From positions 1-35,311 of IMG/VR virus record IMGVR_UViG_3300035698_006303: a stretch of DNA of 35,311 nt; one strand, written 5' to 3'. Below, piece after piece: positions 29,116-35,311 of the stretch. Position 1 is the first letter of the stretch. Every line of letters starts with the position of its first letter. Made by a program: the position numbers and the translations under genes. Under the pieces are notes generated by a model. The model searched no databases and was not told where the DNA came from. It worked only from the letters and a program-made list of their open reading frames with translations. This stretch comes from a virus.

Positions 29116-29513
29116 GAGAAGGCAAATTTTCAAAGAAAGTTGTTATGCAATTAGAAAGTCAAACTGCGTTTATTATAAATTTGCATGGACACATGATGCA
29201 AAAGTCTGGACTTCCTGACTTGGAAATAATCCATAGACGATGGACTGGCTTTTTAGAATTGAAATGTGAGAAAAGAAAAGCGACTGTATTGCAGCGTAAT
29301 GTTGCCAAGAAGATAAAGCTGCGAGGAACGCCTGCTTTCGTTTTGCGGTGTGTTGAAAGAAGTGTAGAAACTCCTCAAGGTAACAGATGGTTAATTGGCG
29401 AAAATCTTTATACATACACAATCGAGAATTTTGAAAAAGACATTTATGTTATTAAGACATTTAATAATCTTTGTTTGTTGCTCGACATTCTTGTCGAATT
29501 AAATAATCAATAA
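29112..29513 (+). CDS. VRR-NUC-like PD-(D/E)XK nuclease
   Basis: This encodes 133 residues. The catalytic core GLPDLEIIHRRWTGFLELKC places Asp36, Glu49 and Lys51 as D...ExK, followed by Q61 in VLQRNVA, the order used by VRR-NUC domains. Length and layout agree with the small stand-alone VRR-NUC proteins of phages, which are structure-specific (Holliday-junction or flap) nucleases. It may resolve branched intermediates with the Cas4-like nuclease. The last 40 residues are an unassigned extension. Confidence 0.85.
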   Translation: MREGKFSKKVVMQLESQTAFIINLHGHMMQKSGLPDLEIIHRRWTGFLELKCEKRKATVLQRNVAKKIKLRGTPAFVLRCVERSVETPQGNRWLIGENLYTYTIENFEKDIYVIKTFNNLCLLLDILVELNNQ

Positions 29514-29533
29514 TAATGATAAAGGTGAATGAG

Positions 29534-30415
29534 ATGAAAACATTTATAGAGTGGTGGCATGATATAAATTCAAGCGATATATATTGTAAAGATGAAATTA
29601 CTTTTCAAGATGTTGAAGATTATACTGAAATAGGCTATAAAGGTGGGCAAGAAGCATCTAAACTTGAGATTACACAACTGCGGAATGCATTTACTAATTT
29701 TAGGCTTAAAGACGCTGGTGAGTGGTGTCGCTTAAAAGAAAACTTAAAGAGATTTGAAGCATATTCATATTATGTTGGTGCTGAAGTTACTTGTAAACGA
29801 ATGCCGATGAAGTATTCAGCTTGGTTAGCAAAGTTTATTGGGGATACACATGGAACATACATAGGTCTTTGTGATAAAAATTCTAAAGATATACATTCTG
29901 GCGATACAATTAAATGTAAAGTTGAAAAGCTTTATACTGATGCTCCTGAAGAATTAGTAGGCGTTATACGATGGGCGAAATATAAAGCTGGCTATACATT
30001 ACAAAATGGAGAACAAACAATAGCTGCTTTTCGATGTATAACTGGTTTTGGTGTTGCAAAAATTAAAGAGTTGCCAGATGGTAGGATAGATGGTGAAGTT
30101 ATTAGTGAACGCAATTGTACAAATAAATTGTTAGAAGAACGACAAAAGATGGTCGATGAAGATTTTAAGATGACTGTCGATGGTACGAATTGGACAGATA
30201 CAAGCAAGTTAAAACTTTCAAAAGAACAATTGGAAATTCTAAACCATACTATCTATCGTTCAGGAAACGGATTTTACTGTAGTGATTCAGAAGACATGCA
30301 AGCACTTGTAATATTGAAGTTAATGAAGAGTGCCGGCAGAGGATATTCATCTTGTCCTGATGAATATTTTGAGATTACCGCCGCTGGTCGAAAAGCTTTA
30401 AATGAAAGAATATGA
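29534..30415 (+). CDS. YopX-like domain protein with C-terminal winged-helix-like region
   Basis: This encodes 293 residues from the ATG at 29534, chosen because AAGGTG (29522-29527) is well spaced; an ATG at 29516 would add six residues. Residues about 105-165 (GTYIGLCDKNSKDIHSGDTI, LVGVIRWAKYKAGYTL) follow the YopX family pattern of phage proteins: G..D.nG..I..GD, then GvI. The C-terminus (about 235-293) has SKEQLEILNHTIY, then ALVILKLMKSAG and EYFEITAAGRKAL, like a winged-helix DNA-binding domain. A regulatory or DNA-binding role is possible. The stop overlaps an in-frame ATG of the next gene. Confidence 0.7.
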   Translation: MKTFIEWWHDINSSDIYCKDEITFQDVEDYTEIGYKGGQEASKLEITQLRNAFTNFRLKDAGEWCRLKENLKRFEAYSYYVGAEVTCKRMPMKYSAWLAKFIGDTHGTYIGLCDKNSKDIHSGDTIKCKVEKLYTDAPEELVGVIRWAKYKAGYTLQNGEQTIAAFRCITGFGVAKIKELPDGRIDGEVISERNCTNKLLEERQKMVDEDFKMTVDGTNWTDTSKLKLSKEQLEILNHTIYRSGNGFYCSDSEDMQALVILKLMKSAGRGYSSCPDEYFEITAAGRKALNERI

Positions 30416-30417
30416 TA

Positions 30418-30648
30418 ATGGCTAAAGTGAGAAAAATACAGAAAAGCGATATGGCTGATGCAACATATATAAAGCATATAAAATCTATTGCTGAAAAGCA
30501 TAATGAAGCCAGTAAAGATCCAGACTTCGATCAAAAGGAATTTAGAGCCAACCTACCAGATGATGAGAAGCTGGCTTTACAAATATTAATTACAAATTTA
30601 GCTTTAAGAGCAACATTAATAGCAACGCTTGAAAAGTTTCTACGTTAG
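30418..30648 (+). CDS. Hypothetical helical protein
   Basis: This encodes 76 residues from the ATG at 30418; an ATG at 30412 overlaps the previous stop and could be used instead. It is helical and polar, with a basic N-terminus (AKVRKIQKSD) and a C-terminal hydrophobic helix (LALQILITNLALRATLIATL). No motif is recognised. Confidence 0.5.
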   Translation: MAKVRKIQKSDMADATYIKHIKSIAEKHNEASKDPDFDQKEFRANLPDDEKLALQILITNLALRATLIATLEKFLR

Positions 30649-30685
30649 TAATACAATTTGAAAATATAGTTCATGAGTAAAAATA

Positions 30686-31117
30686 ATGGCTAAATCAAAA
30701 AGATACAGACTAAAGTTAAAAAAGAAAAAGAAACGCCCTAAAGTAAGAAAGATACATATTGGAACTTATTACTTTGAGGTGTTTTATCTGGTGTCGAGCA
30801 GGGAAGAATGTATAAAGGCATTCAAAGAATGTTTCCTGGAGGACATCTCTAACAAAGACCTGAGATCAGGATGGGCAACAAGTCTTGAAGGTGATAATGG
30901 TCAAGGTGCTTATTTTATCTGGATGGATAAGATAACTGGTTTTGACTGTATAGCCCATGAAGCTTTTCATGCTGTGAAATACATCTTGTGCAACTATGCA
31001 GGCCTAAAATTATCTGGAGACTCTGATGAGGCCTTTGCTTATTTATTGGCACATATTTGTCATCAAGTAATCCATGAGAAAGGTGAGATTTGCAATGGAG
31101 AACAAGCAGCTAAATAA
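30686..31117 (+). CDS. HExxH zinc-metalloprotease-like phage protein (paralogue 2)
   Basis: This encodes 143 residues. A very basic N-terminus (KSKRYRLKLKKKKKRPKVRK) precedes the same domain as in the gene at 18987: IGTYYFEVFYL, then GQGAYFIWMD, HEAFHAVKYI (His91, Glu92, His95) and YAGLKLSGDSDEAFAYLLAH with Glu115. The shared order and motif show it is a paralogue 11 kb away. The basic tail is absent from the other copy and may target it to nucleic acid. The target protein is unknown. Confidence 0.75.
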   Translation: MAKSKRYRLKLKKKKKRPKVRKIHIGTYYFEVFYLVSSREECIKAFKECFLEDISNKDLRSGWATSLEGDNGQGAYFIWMDKITGFDCIAHEAFHAVKYILCNYAGLKLSGDSDEAFAYLLAHICHQVIHEKGEICNGEQAAK

Positions 31118-31161
31118 CTATTCTGAGAATGCAGTTTGAAATATAAATTAATGGAGATAAA

Positions 31162-31404
31162 ATGCTTGAAGTAAAATGTCCTGAATGCAATAGTATTCAT
31201 GTTTCAATTAATATTAACCGTTTATGTGGCTCTGCTTCTGAAGGTGCTGTAATCTACTGGGCTATATGTAATGAAGTAGATTGTAAAGCACAATTCCATT
31301 TGAAGTTCGAATTAAAAGATCCCGAAATTATACCACTATCTAAAGAAAGATGTATTGATCTTGAGAATGGTTCTGAGAATAATTCTGAGAATGTGGTGGT
31401 GTAG
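31162..31404 (+). CDS. Ogr/Delta-like zinc-finger protein (possible transcription activator)
   Basis: This encodes 80 residues behind ATGGAGA. CPEC (residues 6-9), 26 residues, then CNEVDC (36-41) and F follow the C-x2-C-x(about 22-26)-C-x4-C pattern of the Ogr/Delta family, which activates late genes in P2-like phages. The pattern is short, so a generic zinc ribbon is an alternative. The C-terminus is Asn/Glu-rich. If the assignment is right, it could switch on genes beyond this window. Confidence 0.55.
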   Translation: MLEVKCPECNSIHVSININRLCGSASEGAVIYWAICNEVDCKAQFHLKFELKDPEIIPLSKERCIDLENGSENNSENVVV

Positions 31405-31412
31405 ACATAATT

Positions 31413-31853
31413 ATGAAACATTATGTATTAGGATTTGTCTTTAATAGAAATCGCGATAAAGTTCTGTTGATTGAAAAGAACAGACCTGATTGGGCTGCTG
31501 GACATTGGAATGGTATCGGCGGAAAAGTTGAACATGAAATAAATGGAAGACTTGAGACGCCAGATGAGGCTATGCTTCGAGAATGTGCTGAAGAGATGAA
31601 AATGGATGGTGCTGGTTTTGAGCATGTCATAACGATGCTTTGCGATGGTGGAACTTTCTTTGTATATAGAACATTTTGTAATAAAGATGAAATACCGTTT
31701 ACGCAAATTGAAGATGAAATTCTAAAAGTGTGGCCCGTTGCCCATCTTCCAGAGAATCTAATGGCAAGTTGCAAATGGATGATTGAAATTTGCTTATCGA
31801 ATAGCATTAAATATCCTATCATTGTTCAACAAATAGGTTACGGAGCTGATTAA
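31413..31853 (+). CDS. NUDIX hydrolase
   Basis: This encodes 146 residues. GHWNGIGGKVEHEINGRLET, then EAMLRECAEEM (residues about 52-62) is a NUDIX box: G37, E40/E42 and R56-E57...E60-E61, with extra residues between the first and second halves. The beta strands before and after agree with the fold. The reaction would be hydrolysis of a nucleoside diphosphate linked to another moiety, such as oxidised or unwanted nucleotides, or dinucleotides. It fits the dNTP-pool genes elsewhere in the window. Confidence 0.85.
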   Translation: MKHYVLGFVFNRNRDKVLLIEKNRPDWAAGHWNGIGGKVEHEINGRLETPDEAMLRECAEEMKMDGAGFEHVITMLCDGGTFFVYRTFCNKDEIPFTQIEDEILKVWPVAHLPENLMASCKWMIEICLSNSIKYPIIVQQIGYGAD

Positions 31854-31855
31854 TT

Positions 31856-32359
31856 ATGAGTTGTTCACTTAAAAGATGGTTTAATGATTTACCATGGATG
31901 CAACAAGGAGTTCTAATCAGTTGTATTAGAAATTGCGATGGAGTCATATCAGAAGGCCCATATAAGATGTTGACAAGAGGCATTAGATGAACTTGTATTA
32001 AATCTGCAATGACTAAAGGCTCCTTTAATGCGAGAAGGCCTAATCCTGATAAATTGCTTAAAGCTGCTGCTGATTTTGTTAATTACCATATCGACCACAT
32101 GCCGATTCATTTTGTCGCACATCTTATGCATGCATCTGAAGTCATAGGTTATTCGCATCCTGATAGTAATATTGCTGAGCTATGGGAAACGATTTATAAA
32201 ATTATAGTTCATGAACTTCATCTGAATGTTGAACCGAAAGAAGTGTTTCAAAAAAGACTAACAGATGATCCAGAACAAGTTGCAAGAGAAAACGAGTATG
32301 ATGATAAATGCTATCAATCAAAAAATTATGGCGACAACATAGGAATAGTCAATGAATAA
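31856..32359 (+). pseudogene. Gene split by an in-frame TGA at 31988-31990
   Basis: An ATG at 31856 opens MSCSLKRWFNDLPWMQQGVL and runs 44 codons to TGA at 31988-31990. The same frame then continues without interruption (TCIKSAMTKGSFNARRP) to TAA at 32359, 123 codons, with no ribosome site near the internal ATG at 32009. The two parts read as one protein: helical start, MTKGSFNARR hinge, then FVNYHIDHMPIHFVAHLMHA. One C-to-T change (CGA to TGA) would explain it. It could be a nonsense mutation, a sequencing error or TGA readthrough. The function is unknown. Confidence 0.65.
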
Positions 32360-32370
32360 AGGAATATTTA

Positions 32371-32718
32371 ATGAACGTCGAACTTGTAAAACTCACTGTA
32401 AAATCTGCTGAACATAATTTGATTTTTATAATCAATAAGTTTTTATGCTCTGAAAGATTTTCAGCACGTGATATGTACTGGTGGTGGAATCCAGCTAAGA
32501 GTTGGATGTCGAATCGTACATATGTTAAAAAAGCTATAGAAATTTTAAGGGAAGAGAAATGTCTAAAAATATTTGGTGCTGAAGCTAATATCAGTTATAG
32601 TATAACACCTGCGTTTAGAAAAGTATTATTAGAGATGTCTAACACTGAGAATCTACTTAGGAGTTGCACATCATTTGAATCAAAGATGCATGGATTGATA
32701 CGGAGTTGCCATGATTAA
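32371..32718 (+). CDS. Hypothetical protein, possibly winged-helix
   Basis: This encodes 115 residues behind AAAGGAAT. The middle reads ARDMYWWWNPAKSWMSNRTY followed by VKKAIEILREEKCLKIFG and ISYSITPAFRKVLLEM, which would fit a winged helix-turn-helix with a wing. It overlaps the primase-helicase start by eight bases. A replication-control role is possible from that coupling, but nothing diagnostic is seen. Confidence 0.55.
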   Translation: MNVELVKLTVKSAEHNLIFIINKFLCSERFSARDMYWWWNPAKSWMSNRTYVKKAIEILREEKCLKIFGAEANISYSITPAFRKVLLEMSNTENLLRSCTSFESKMHGLIRSCHD

Positions 32719-35008
32719 ACCTGAGATAAAAGCTGAAGATATAAACCGTTTTGATGCTATTGCTAAAAAGATACAAGGCAAGGTTAAGCAAGCTGAGCAT
32801 CAGTACATGGGTTTATGCCCAGGTCACGGCGATGCAAGATTGAGCTTATGGCTCAAGCTGCAAGATGATGGAAAAATTACTCTTGCATGCAAAGCTGGTT
32901 GTTCTGAGTCGCAAGTTTGCGACGCAATTGGAATAAAAATCGCGGATCTTTACCCTACTGCTCAAATCATATCGCTTTTTGATTTTATTAATTTAGAAGG
33001 TGAGCTTTTATATCAAGAAGTTAAATATGATAAAACGGCATTAGATCGATTTAAGGCACGACGGCCTGGAAAAAAGAAAGGTGATTGGATATGGGACATC
33101 AAAGGAATTGATTTAATTCTCTATAATTTATATGATATTGCACATACGAAAGAAAGCGATACAATATTCGTATGTGAAGGCTCTAAGGATGCTCGTAATC
33201 TTAAATACAAAGGACTTATCGCAACTGCAGCGTTATGGAATAATTGGGGTGACACGAATACCTCACCGCTCGACCATCGACAAGTGGTTATTCTTCAAGA
33301 TAACGATCCCGGCGGCGAAACAAAAGCACTTTCTGCTGCACACGACAGATATGGAAAAAGTTCGAGCGTAAAAGTATTATTATTACCAGATCTTAAAAAA
33401 GGCGGCGATGTAACAGACTGGTTAGAAGCTGGCGGAACTATTGAGAACCTCTTGGACTTTGTACAAAAAGCAAATGAATGGTTCCCGCTGGCGTCTATTC
33501 GACAACAAATAAAAGATGGGAAGTACACTGGTTTGTCTTTCGAGCATTACGATCCTCGTCCAGCGTTTATCGCATGGCACGAAACGTATCATCCAACAGA
33601 AGAAGGGCCTCTTCATTTTTACGACGGAGACTGGCTTAAAGGTAGCTTAGAAACATTATTATTCAAAATAACAGCTAAAAACAAATTATTAGATAGCATG
33701 ACAGAATTCTTTGGGCTTAGTTTTAACAAAAAATCTAAAGATGGTCAAGAATTATTTAAACCAACACCAAAAATCACTGAGATGATATTAAAATCTGGCG
33801 AATATAAGATTGATTTAAATGTATTAGAAAATCCATCGATGCCAATTTTTAATCCATTCCAAATGTCGACAAAATTACAACAATATGAGCCTAAAGATAT
33901 TGTTCTATTAAAGAGTACAAATTTCTATATACCAGAGCGTTGCGTTTTCCCAAGAAATATGGATGCTTGTATTGCGATGAATGCTTTGCCGTTCGACTAT
34001 AACGAAAAAGCATTATGTCCTGAAATAGATAAGACGTTTGTTAATCAATGGGATGATGATAATGAGTCCATCGACATGCTTCTCCAGTTTCTAAACTATT
34101 ATATGAAAAATACATTCATTTATAAGTCTGTTTTATGTATGATTGGTGAAAGTGATAGCGGTAAAACGCAAATTTTGGAATTGATGAGACATTTTATTGG
34201 TTACAATAATTGTGAAGCATTGAGTTTAAGCAAAATTGGTCGTCCGTTTGAATTATATCGTGCCAGAAACGCTAAACTATTAATAAGTGACGATTTAAAC
34301 CTCACTAAAAGAGATTTGCAAGATGGTGCTATTGTGGAGAACTTAAAAAGCATCCCATGTGGCATCCCAATTCGAATTGAAAAGAAAAATGGAGAGATTT
34401 GGAGTCGAAAACTTCCATGTCAAATAATTATCGCTGGAAATCAACCGCCGCGAATCCAAGAGTTTTCTAATGCTTTGTCTAATAGATTTAAGTTTCTCGA
34501 CTTTCCACATGTTTATAGACGTGGAGTTGATATGGTTCCAGATATTTTAAATACTTGGTTGCCAGAATTAGCTGGATTATTTAATAAAGCATTAGATGCT
34601 GGTGAAAAACTTGAGAAAAATGGTGGTTTTATTGAGCCAAAAGCAAGTGTAAAAGTGAGAGATGCATTTGAAGGTGGAAGTAATCCAGTTAAGAAGTTTG
34701 TTAATGAATGTTTTGATGTAAATTCCATGGATGATAAAGTTAAATGGAAGGTATGCATTGAAGATATTAAAACTTATTACAATCAATATTGTGAAGAAGA
34801 AGAAATAACACCACTTTCAAAATCTAATCTTTATAGTGCATTGGAATCTATCCCAGAAATCTCTCGTGGTAAGATAAATTTGAAAGTCACTAATGTAAAA
34901 GCTGGTAAAACAAATTGGACAACAGTGAAATGTTGGATCGGAATACGAAAAAAAGGAACATCTGGAATTATTACGCTTAAAAATTCTGCGAAAAGCAGTG
35001 AATTTTAA
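32711..35008 (+). CDS. Primase-helicase (zinc finger, TOPRIM, SF3 helicase)
   Basis: This encodes 765 residues. The N-terminal zinc-binding region has LCPGHG with Cys36/His39 and LACKAGC with Cys60/Cys64, as in phage primases. A TOPRIM-type domain follows: IFVCEGSKDA with Glu156 and LQDNDPGG with Asp197/Asp199. The C-terminal SF3 helicase has Walker A GESDSGKT (479-486), Walker B LLISDD (523-528), sensor Asn577 in IIIAGNQPP and an Arg finger candidate at 592. This matches the D5/P4-like primase-helicases of phages and plasmids. It would unwind and prime DNA for the PolA at 7611. The iteron-like repeats directly downstream are a likely partner site. Confidence 0.95.
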   Translation: MIKPEIKAEDINRFDAIAKKIQGKVKQAEHQYMGLCPGHGDARLSLWLKLQDDGKITLACKAGCSESQVCDAIGIKIADLYPTAQIISLFDFINLEGELLYQEVKYDKTALDRFKARRPGKKKGDWIWDIKGIDLILYNLYDIAHTKESDTIFVCEGSKDARNLKYKGLIATAALWNNWGDTNTSPLDHRQVVILQDNDPGGETKALSAAHDRYGKSSSVKVLLLPDLKKGGDVTDWLEAGGTIENLLDFVQKANEWFPLASIRQQIKDGKYTGLSFEHYDPRPAFIAWHETYHPTEEGPLHFYDGDWLKGSLETLLFKITAKNKLLDSMTEFFGLSFNKKSKDGQELFKPTPKITEMILKSGEYKIDLNVLENPSMPIFNPFQMSTKLQQYEPKDIVLLKSTNFYIPERCVFPRNMDACIAMNALPFDYNEKALCPEIDKTFVNQWDDDNESIDMLLQFLNYYMKNTFIYKSVLCMIGESDSGKTQILELMRHFIGYNNCEALSLSKIGRPFELYRARNAKLLISDDLNLTKRDLQDGAIVENLKSIPCGIPIRIEKKNGEIWSRKLPCQIIIAGNQPPRIQEFSNALSNRFKFLDFPHVYRRGVDMVPDILNTWLPELAGLFNKALDAGEKLEKNGGFIEPKASVKVRDAFEGGSNPVKKFVNECFDVNSMDDKVKWKVCIEDIKTYYNQYCEEEEITPLSKSNLYSALESIPEISRGKINLKVTNVKAGKTNWTTVKCWIGIRKKGTSGIITLKNSAKSSEF

Positions 35009-35060
35009 TTTAAACTTTTGAAAATAGTAGTGAAAATAGGGCTGATAGCCACGGGTTTTA

Positions 35061-35093
35061 TTTAGTACCATTTTAGTACCATTTTAGTACCAA
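35061..35093 (+). repeat. Iteron-like direct repeat TTTAGTACCAT, three units
   Basis: TTTAGTACCAT at 35061-35071 and 35072-35082 and TTTAGTACCAA at 35083-35093 are head to tail with an 11-bp period, about one helical turn. They start 53 bases after the primase-helicase stop. Such spacing is typical of initiator-binding iterons. The same motif recurs in the inverted repeat that follows. Confidence 0.8.
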
Positions 35094-35153
35094 ATTTCAG
35101 GGCCAAATGGGCTTAGGAAAACGCTCATTGTGCGTCGTGCGTTGCGATTTTCT

Positions 35154-35289
35154 CGATTTAGTACCATTAGTACCAAATTTTTCTCCCATTACAGCCTACA
35201 GTGAACTAAACACAACATTTCATTATTTTTACAGTTTTGCATATAAGCTGCTCAGTGTAGTTTCAAATGGTACTAATGGTACTAAATCG
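35154..35289. repeat. Perfect 22-bp inverted repeat built from GTACCA motifs
   Basis: The 22 bases at 35154-35175 (CGATTTAGTACCATTAGTAC plus CA) are the exact reverse complement of 35268-35289. Each arm contains two GTACCA motifs, and the 92-base interval is AT-rich (CATTATTTTTACAG). A further TGGTAC lies at the right edge of the window, cut off by it. Together with the direct repeats it forms a candidate origin or an operator cluster. Confidence 0.8.
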
Positions 35290-35311
35290 TGAAAATCAGC
35301 GTTGCTGGTAC

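Larger units (their letters stand above)
35009..35311. other. Gene-free region after the primase-helicase (candidate origin)
   Basis: These 303 bases contain the repeats above and no convincing gene. The frame 35107-35292 crosses the inverted repeat and has no ribosome site. The interior 35094-35153 (GGCCAAATGGGCTTAGGAAA and on) has higher G+C than its flanks. Iteron-like repeats, dyad symmetry, AT-rich DNA and the adjacent primase-helicase together suggest a replication origin. Confidence 0.55.

Noticed and set aside
31988-31990. Alternative genetic code with TGA as a sense codon
   Set aside because: TGA ends many genes here through ATGA overlaps (for example 7611, 14169, 16396, 23596), so general TGA reassignment is not supported.
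35107-35292. 61-codon frame after the primase-helicase
   Set aside because: It crosses the perfect inverted repeat, has no ribosome site, and its sequence follows from the repeats.

Overview
The window is a stretch of a double-stranded DNA phage genome, or a provirus seen through its phage genes. All supported genes lie on the + strand. They are mostly short, are packed with ATGA or TAATG overlaps, and carry a full lytic-type replication set. The DNA is AT-rich. Ribosome-binding sites are canonical (AGGAG/GGAG) and the recognisable promoters are sigma70-like, which argues against a Bacteroidetes host and for a bacterium with ordinary Shine-Dalgarno initiation; I cannot name the host. All three stop codons are used, so the standard bacterial code applies. 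No capsid, terminase, portal, integrase or repressor gene is recognisable here, nor any tRNA, rRNA, IS element or CRISPR array.

Region by region: 1-1432 holds small unknown genes, including a DUF4326 protein. 1433-3192 is a secreted/membrane module behind a strong phage promoter: a Gly- and Gln-rich exported protein, a probable lipoprotein and a 26-residue membrane peptide, with conserved hairpins after the first two. 3220-5052 has small zinc-ribbon and membrane proteins, then a 7-bp tandem repeat. 5053-9689 is the first replication and nucleotide block: a conserved unknown protein, an HNH endonuclease, a dTMP-kinase-like P-loop protein, a dCMP-deaminase-like protein lacking its usual zinc cysteines, and a family A DNA polymerase. 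9690-13647 is a cluster of small, often charged or coiled-coil proteins behind three more copies of the same promoter; it resembles an early host-takeover region. 13648-14037 is a gene-free region with a covarying tandem hairpin array.

14038-17772 carries ATP-dependent DNA ligase, a second HNH endonuclease and a 5'-3' exonuclease. 17789-24542 has an FmdB-like zinc ribbon, an HExxH protein, a calcineurin-like phosphoesterase, a DUF5664 dNTP-diphosphohydrolase-like protein, a DUF4406 protein, a frameshifted gene and several small genes. 24561-31853 has a Cas4-like Fe-S nuclease, a VRR-NUC-like nuclease, a YopX-like protein, a second HExxH protein, an Ogr-like zinc finger and a NUDIX hydrolase. 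31856-35008 has a gene split by an in-frame TGA, then a primase fused to an SF3 helicase. The final 303 bases hold iteron-like GTACCA repeats and a perfect 22-bp inverted repeat, a candidate origin.

Together the genes describe a self-sufficient replisome: primase-helicase, PolA with a separate 5' nuclease, ligase and recombination nucleases. A dNTP-pool module supports it, alongside many uncharacterised small proteins. The most unusual signals lie between genes: a promoter family, a family of post-gene hairpins, a duplicated 69-bp element, the covarying hairpin array, and the terminal iteron-like repeats.
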